The notes below the pieces were generated by a model. The model saw nothing but the letters and a program-made list of their open reading frames with translations, had not been told where the DNA came from and made no database searches. Shown here piece by piece: positions 41,501 through 45,230 of a stretch of DNA of 45,230 bases (position 1 is its first letter; each line of letters begins with the position of its first letter). Where the stretch lies: assembly GCA_020720815.1 (NCBI GenBank), contig DYNY01000001.1:29304-74533 (forward strand), in the 5' to 3' direction. The DNA is from Candidatus Elulimicrobium sp. Its GTDB lineage: Bacteria > Patescibacteriota > Minisyncoccia > Phycocordibacterales > UBA918. Made by a program: the position numbers and the translations under genes.

Positions 41501-41932
41501 TTAATTCCAGCCTTTAATCTTAGGAATAGTAGATCCGTGAGGATCATTTTTTGGGTAATTAAGAAACTTGGCTAAACGCTTTATTGCACCATCACTAAAA
41601 GCATGTTCTAATTTTTCTGCTTCTTCATGAACCTTATTTTTACTTATCTTGAGTGTTTCATACAGAAAGACTTCAATAATTCGGTGTTTATAGGTTAATT
41701 TCAGGGCAACGTTCATACCTTTGGTGGTTAATCTGATTTGACCATAAGGCTCGGCAGTTACTAAGCCATCTCGTACTAGCTCTTTAACTCTCTCTGAGAC
41801 AGTAGATTTACCTAGACCAAGACGCTTAGAAATATGGGTCACCCCTTCCCCTCGGTCAGTTTTATGTAATATATATATTGCGCGAATATAATCTTCTTTG
41901 GTTGAAGTAATAGCATTCGTAGATGTTCGCAT
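41501..41932 (-). CDS. mntR: DtxR/MntR-family metal-dependent repressor
   Basis: This 143-residue regulator has an N-terminal winged helix (KEDYIRAIYILHK, then ISKRLGLGKSTVSERVKELV) and a dimerisation or metal-binding part with LEHAFSDGAIKRLAKFL and DPHGSTIP, as in DtxR and MntR. It lacks the third SH3-like domain of DtxR, as MntR does. ATG 41932 is preferred to the upstream ATG at 41947, because a TATAGT box ends 6 bases before it and a palindrome covers the start. It precedes mntH, whose product imports manganese, so a feedback loop is likely. Confidence 0.9.
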   Translation of the reverse strand: MRTSTNAITSTKEDYIRAIYILHKTDRGEGVTHISKRLGLGKSTVSERVKELVRDGLVTAEPYGQIRLTTKGMNVALKLTYKHRIIEVFLYETLKISKNKVHEEAEKLEHAFSDGAIKRLAKFLNYPKNDPHGSTIPKIKGWN

Positions 41933-41940
41933 ATACGAAC
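41925..41940. promoter_or_regulatory. Candidate MntR operator
   Basis: GTTCG, six AT-rich bases and CGAAC form an inverted repeat that covers the mntR start codon and touches the -10 box. Its location suits autorepression. Identity with a known MntR box is not claimed. Confidence 0.5.
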
Positions 41941-41967
41941 TATACATAATTTAAAAATAAATTACAA
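41939..41967 (-). promoter_or_regulatory. mntR promoter
   Basis: On the minus strand TTGTAA and TATAGT are 17 bases apart, and the -10 box ends 6 bases before ATG 41932. This predicts a leaderless transcript for mntR-mntH. Confidence 0.6.
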
Positions 41968-42067
41968 GTGGGGAGGTAGATAGCTAAATATTCTATGCCT
42001 ACTCACACTTTTAGTTGTGTTATGTTGATACGATAGTGGATAAGCAAAGCTAAAAATTAGTTTAATT

Positions 42068-42087
42068 TTATTAAGTTATCTTAATAA
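42068..42087. repeat. AT-only hairpin over the end of the cobalamin gene
   Basis: TTATTAAG, TTAT, CTTAATAA forms an 8-bp stem that overlaps the stop codon of the minus-strand gene. On that strand it is followed by AT-rich DNA ending in a short T run, so it may be a weak terminator. Confidence 0.35.
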
Positions 42088-42614
42088 GAGGGTGACATTT
42101 CATTTATACCCTCAACCTGGCTATAGTATCTAGCTAGGGCATACAGAAAACTTGAAAGACGATTCAGGTAAGCAAGGGTTGTTAGGGAAACTGTTTGGAG
42201 GTTTTTGGCACTAATTATTCTTCGTTCCACTCTACGGGCTATGGTTCTGGCAAAGTCACAGCTTGCCGAGAGTTCGGTGGCGCCAGGAATAACAAAAGAC
42301 AAAGGGGATTTTAATTGTTTCTCCAGCTCAGCTGTTATTTTTTCAAGCTTACTAATGTGAGATGTCGTGATAAACTTATTGGCCCCCGCTAATTCGGCTT
42401 GAACAATAAACAGACATTCTTGAACATAAAGAAGATTGTTAGCAATATTGATTTTAGTTTTAACTCCACCTGCTTGGCTTCGGCAAACACCAAGCCAGGA
42501 GTTAAGTTCGTCAATTGAACCTAGTGCTTCAAAGATGAGATTATCCTTCGGTAGCTTTTTTTTATTTGCAAAGAGCCTTGACGTACCATCATCCCCGGTA
42601 CGAGTATATAACAT
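42081..42614 (-). CDS. ATP:cob(I)alamin adenosyltransferase, PduO type
   Basis: This enzyme makes adenosylcobalamin from cobalamin and ATP. The 177 residues have the N-terminal TRTGDDGTSRLF (about 4-15), IDELNSWLGVCRSQ and the helical ASCDFARTIARRVERRI (about 127-143) with YLNRLSSFLYALARYY. These are the ATP- and corrinoid-binding signatures of the PduO family. It begins 4 bases after the stop of the adenosylcobalamin-dependent ribonucleotide reductase, so the same mRNA makes the enzyme and its cofactor. Confidence 0.94.
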   Translation of the reverse strand: MLYTRTGDDGTSRLFANKKKLPKDNLIFEALGSIDELNSWLGVCRSQAGGVKTKINIANNLLYVQECLFIVQAELAGANKFITTSHISKLEKITAELEKQLKSPLSFVIPGATELSASCDFARTIARRVERRIISAKNLQTVSLTTLAYLNRLSSFLYALARYYSQVEGINEMSPSY

Positions 42615-42618
42615 AAAC

Positions 42619-44946
42619 TTATTTTGCCTTTACTTCTTCTGTTGGTACTGTCATGTCGATTTCGCACATATTGCCCGCACAAGCTAATTCTTTTTTTTGT
42701 TCAGTTTCATCAGTATGTTCATAAGTAATTAGTTTTGAATAATCAATGACGGGGAATTTTTTAACTAGTTCCAGATAACGTTTTTTGTCAATGGTTTCAT
42801 AAGGAGCTAGACGATAGACGTAATCAAAACGTGGTAAAAATGAAAGTCCGCCAATGATGTCCCAATTTTTTTGTACCCAGTTAACAGTTTCTATCCACTC
42901 ATTTTCACCAATTGAAATTGTGGCTGAAGGATTATGTTCAGTAAAATTAAGTTTTATTTTTTTCCAATACTCAAGTTGCTCAAGTGCAGAAAGGTCATCT
43001 TTAAAGACGGAGCCCTGAGGTGACTCAATCGGGAATTCAAGTACGTAAGTGGTGGCACTCTCTAATGATTGGCCGACTTCTGGATAATAAGGCACACCTT
43101 GGTCTTTCAGCATTTGGAAAAGAGAGTCAGTGGCCGAAATTCTGACTCGTCTAATATAGTATTTAGCATGTCGTGGATGTATACCTGATGAACAGTTAAA
43201 AGTCTGAGAAACAGTACCAGATGGCTTCACAGCAGTGACTGACATGGAGGGTTCAATGCCGAAGCGTTTAGCATATAACTTATTGGTGTTGATGGCTGTA
43301 TCACGCATGGCTTGTAAAGATTTAACTTCGCGAGCCACCGTACAATCCCATTGGCCAGTTACGGAGACACCCAATAAACGTTCCTCACGGCAATGTTTTT
43401 GCCAGTCTTTTGAAATGTAATTAAATTTTGTTAAAGATGACTGGTATGTTCCAATAATAGTAGCGATTCTTGTTTTATAGATTAGTTTTTCATAAGTATC
43501 ATCTGCTCTGGCTATTACTTCAGATAAATTACAAAATTGTTTTGACTGTAAAATTATTTCACCACATGGATTTGTACCAAGCGATCCTTGCACCGTCCCA
43601 TCTTCATTTAAGAAGCCATGCTTTTTGAAGTAAGAAAGTCGGCGTTTAGGTAGGGTATTACCTAATGATCCTCGATTGAAGATACCTCTTTCACCAGAGC
43701 CACTTTTCATGAGTGCTACCCATTCATCCATAAGCTCGTGACTTGAAGGTTGTGTCTCGTAGACAGCAGAATTGTTTGCGATTGAACGAAATGGTTCAGT
43801 GAGATAAAATTGGCCTTTCTTGGCATCACGTAAATCACTATCATCAAGATCTGAAAGGCTAATCATGGCAGTGCGACGAACGCCACCGGAAACAACACAT
43901 TCTCCGATTTTGCAGATGATGTCATGGACATCAATTGATCTTAGACGTCGTCCTTGGCGATAGATAATTTTATCACGCGCAAAATCTAATAGGGAATTGA
44001 GAGGTTCTGGCCCGGAAGCTTTCCCTCCCATTGTTTTTAAACGTGACCCAGCTGGTCTGATTTGTGAGTAATTAAATTCAATATCATAACCTGAAAACCA
44101 AGCTTTTAAACCAGCTGTCAGAGCGTCACACCAACCCTCTTTTGAGTCAACTACGGTATACAAAGGCAATTTCTTTTTCTTTTGTTTTTGGATTTGTGGT
44201 AGTTGCTCCACGTTTTGACTTTCGACTGAAAAACCAACTCCGCAACCTTGCATTGATAAATACATTATTTCAGATAAATCAGTCAATGAAGTAGGGGCAA
44301 TATAAGTACAGTTATAAGCACACGTATTACAGCGTCTAGCCGGTTCGCCCGCAAACTGCATCAGTCGCATAGAAGGCATTACATCTTGTTTAAGGATAGC
44401 CTCTTGAATTTCAATGTATTCTTCCTCGGTGAGTTTATCCCCAAGATTCTCTTTCATGAATGATATATAGCGATAGACTGTTTCCACCCAAGTCTCGCGT
44501 CTTTTTTCAGTCTCTATCCATCTGGCATAGGTCCGCAAATAAACAAACTCGCCTAGGGAATTATTTGCAAAATATTTTTTACTTTTATTAGCGAGGAGAC
44601 GTACATGTTCAGGTACTTCACCACGTTCCAATCTAGTCTCTGTGTGCTTTGCTCGATACAAAATATAAGCTTTTGCGGCTTTGGAAAATTCTTGCAGAAT
44701 AAGTTGAGTCTCCACTACATCTTGCACCTCTTCTACGCTAGGTACATAGTTTTTATCAATTATTTTCTTCGCCACTAAGTTTTTTTCTACTGCCAAAGCC
44801 ACTGTCTTGACAGCATCTGGGTTAAATTCGTTGGCCACTTTCATTGCTTTTTCTACAGCATTGGAAATTTTATTTAAATCAAACTTGGCGGGTAGCCCAT
44901 TTCGCTTAATGATTGTAGAAATGATTGGGGTTTTTAATCGTGCCAT
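42619..44946 (-). CDS. nrdJ: Adenosylcobalamin-dependent ribonucleoside-triphosphate reductase (class II)
   Basis: This enzyme reduces ribonucleotides with a B12 radical and needs no oxygen. The 775 residues begin with an ATP-cone (about 8-100, IIKRNGLPAKFDLNKISN). The catalytic barrel has CNTCAYNCTYIAPTSL, GCGVGFSVESQNVEQL, GGVRRTAMISLSD and NPCGEIILQSKQFCNLSEV, all typical of the monomeric Lactobacillus-type class II enzyme. The tail has Cys756 and Cys761 in CAGNMC, the redox pair that reactivates the active site. It heads the operon with the cobalamin adenosyltransferase. Confidence 0.95.
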   Translation of the reverse strand: MARLKTPIISTIIKRNGLPAKFDLNKISNAVEKAMKVANEFNPDAVKTVALAVEKNLVAKKIIDKNYVPSVEEVQDVVETQLILQEFSKAAKAYILYRAKHTETRLERGEVPEHVRLLANKSKKYFANNSLGEFVYLRTYARWIETEKRRETWVETVYRYISFMKENLGDKLTEEEYIEIQEAILKQDVMPSMRLMQFAGEPARRCNTCAYNCTYIAPTSLTDLSEIMYLSMQGCGVGFSVESQNVEQLPQIQKQKKKKLPLYTVVDSKEGWCDALTAGLKAWFSGYDIEFNYSQIRPAGSRLKTMGGKASGPEPLNSLLDFARDKIIYRQGRRLRSIDVHDIICKIGECVVSGGVRRTAMISLSDLDDSDLRDAKKGQFYLTEPFRSIANNSAVYETQPSSHELMDEWVALMKSGSGERGIFNRGSLGNTLPKRRLSYFKKHGFLNEDGTVQGSLGTNPCGEIILQSKQFCNLSEVIARADDTYEKLIYKTRIATIIGTYQSSLTKFNYISKDWQKHCREERLLGVSVTGQWDCTVAREVKSLQAMRDTAINTNKLYAKRFGIEPSMSVTAVKPSGTVSQTFNCSSGIHPRHAKYYIRRVRISATDSLFQMLKDQGVPYYPEVGQSLESATTYVLEFPIESPQGSVFKDDLSALEQLEYWKKIKLNFTEHNPSATISIGENEWIETVNWVQKNWDIIGGLSFLPRFDYVYRLAPYETIDKKRYLELVKKFPVIDYSKLITYEHTDETEQKKELACAGNMCEIDMTVPTEEVKAK

Positions 44947-44975
44947 AACCTGGTTTAGGTAAATATTAATAAAGT

Positions 44976-45007
44976 ATCTATATGTTATAGTATAGATATC
45001 GATCTAT
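44976..45007. promoter_or_regulatory. AT-rich inverted repeats in the nrdJ divergent region
   Basis: ATCTATA (44976-44982) and TATAGAT (44991-44997) form an inverted repeat with an 8-base spacer. A third half, ATCTAT (45002-45007), overlaps the start of the divergent small gene. They could be operator half-sites for nrdJ and the small gene, or simply promoter-like AT repeats. Confidence 0.4.
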
Positions 45008-45212
45008 GAATAAAAAAACCCTGGGGAAAAGCGATACCGACACAAAAAAGTCAGAAGTTCAAGCCAGAACATATCCGCGGCCAGACTGGGTACCAACCTC
45101 AGTTTCTGCAGAAAAGGAGCTTTGCCCAGACTGTTTTAAGGTAGTTGGTGAAAGAAGTCGTTACAACATTGTATGCATGGAAGGTACCCCAAAAATGGCA
45201 CACCCTTTCTAA
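45006..45212 (+). CDS. Small cysteine-containing protein of unknown function
   Basis: This 68-residue protein is divergent from nrdJ, 59 bases away. It has a charged N-terminus (Lys, Thr, Asp) and then CPDC (about 40-43), a third Cys at about 57 and a C-terminal His, a pattern that could bind zinc. It lacks a signal peptide. The -10-like TATAGT and TATAGA boxes lie about 10 to 15 bases before the ATG. Its pairing with nrdJ might mean shared control. I recognise no family. Confidence 0.55.
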   Translation: MNKKTLGKSDTDTKKSEVQARTYPRPDWVPTSVSAEKELCPDCFKVVGERSRYNIVCMEGTPKMAHPF

Positions 45213-45230
45213 AGTCAATTAATAATACTA

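Noticed and set aside
1-45230. Alternative genetic code (TGA or TAG as sense)
   Set aside because: PBP2 ends in TGA, and asnB, mreB, greA and lysS end in TAG at the expected protein lengths, so both are stops.
1-45230. CRISPR array, rRNA genes or insertion sequence with transposase
   Set aside because: No regularly spaced repeats, rRNA segments or transposase motifs were seen.

Overview
The window looks like a chromosomal segment of a member of the Candidate Phyla Radiation (Patescibacteria), most likely Parcubacteria-like. This is inferred from gene content, not from a marker tree. The pointers are two-helix type IV secretion pilin-like proteins, a large TraG/VirD4-like ATPase next to very large proteins of unknown function, a MurA carrying an N-terminal DNA-binding domain, shortened versions of universal proteins (DNA polymerase delta', ProS, MurF, MreD), small secreted Ig/peptidoglycan-binding proteins, AT-rich compact DNA, and few Shine-Dalgarno sites. 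Several genes have a -10 box only 6 or 7 bases before the ATG, which suggests leaderless mRNAs. TAA, TAG and TGA all serve as stops, so the standard bacterial code applies.

Layout. Positions 1-1605 hold a 5'-truncated asparagine synthase. Positions 1606-2329 have no intact gene but contain a terminator, a gene remnant, GC-rich hairpins and a 90-bp inverted-repeat element. Positions 2330-6815 are an accessory zone of secreted, membrane and unrecognised proteins, mostly on the minus strand. Two tRNA genes (Tyr, Trp) flank a pair of pilin-like genes, the second fused to an M15-like peptidase domain. Then come miaA and the HTH-MurA fusion (minus), facing mreB across a perfect 28-bp palindrome.

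Positions 12220-23553 form a long plus-strand block: TraG/VirD4-like ATPase, a 1489-residue protein, two further unknowns, delta', frr and rseP, ending at a terminator. A new promoter then drives proS, a second mreB, mreC, a short mreD-like gene and PBP2 (cell elongation). greA and lysS follow, with a grpB homologue interrupted by an in-frame amber codon.

Positions 31560-36566 are a reduced division and cell-wall cluster: mraZ with MraZ-box-like repeats in its promoter, rsmH, ftsL, ftsI and murF. The rest covers a secreted protein, an MgtA-like P-type ATPase, an mntR-mntH manganese pair with a palindrome over the mntR promoter, and an operon joining adenosylcobalamin-dependent ribonucleotide reductase to the enzyme that makes adenosylcobalamin. 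The last gene is a small unrecognised cysteine-containing protein.

The main themes are peptidoglycan synthesis and shape control (MurA, two MreB, MreC, PBP2, PBP3, MurF, MraZ), a putative type IV secretion or pilus apparatus, and metal and cofactor uptake. The candidates for something little described are the HTH-MurA/palindrome/mreB switch, the ATPase plus giant-protein block, and the pilin-peptidase fusion. All functions come from reading motifs; no database search was run.
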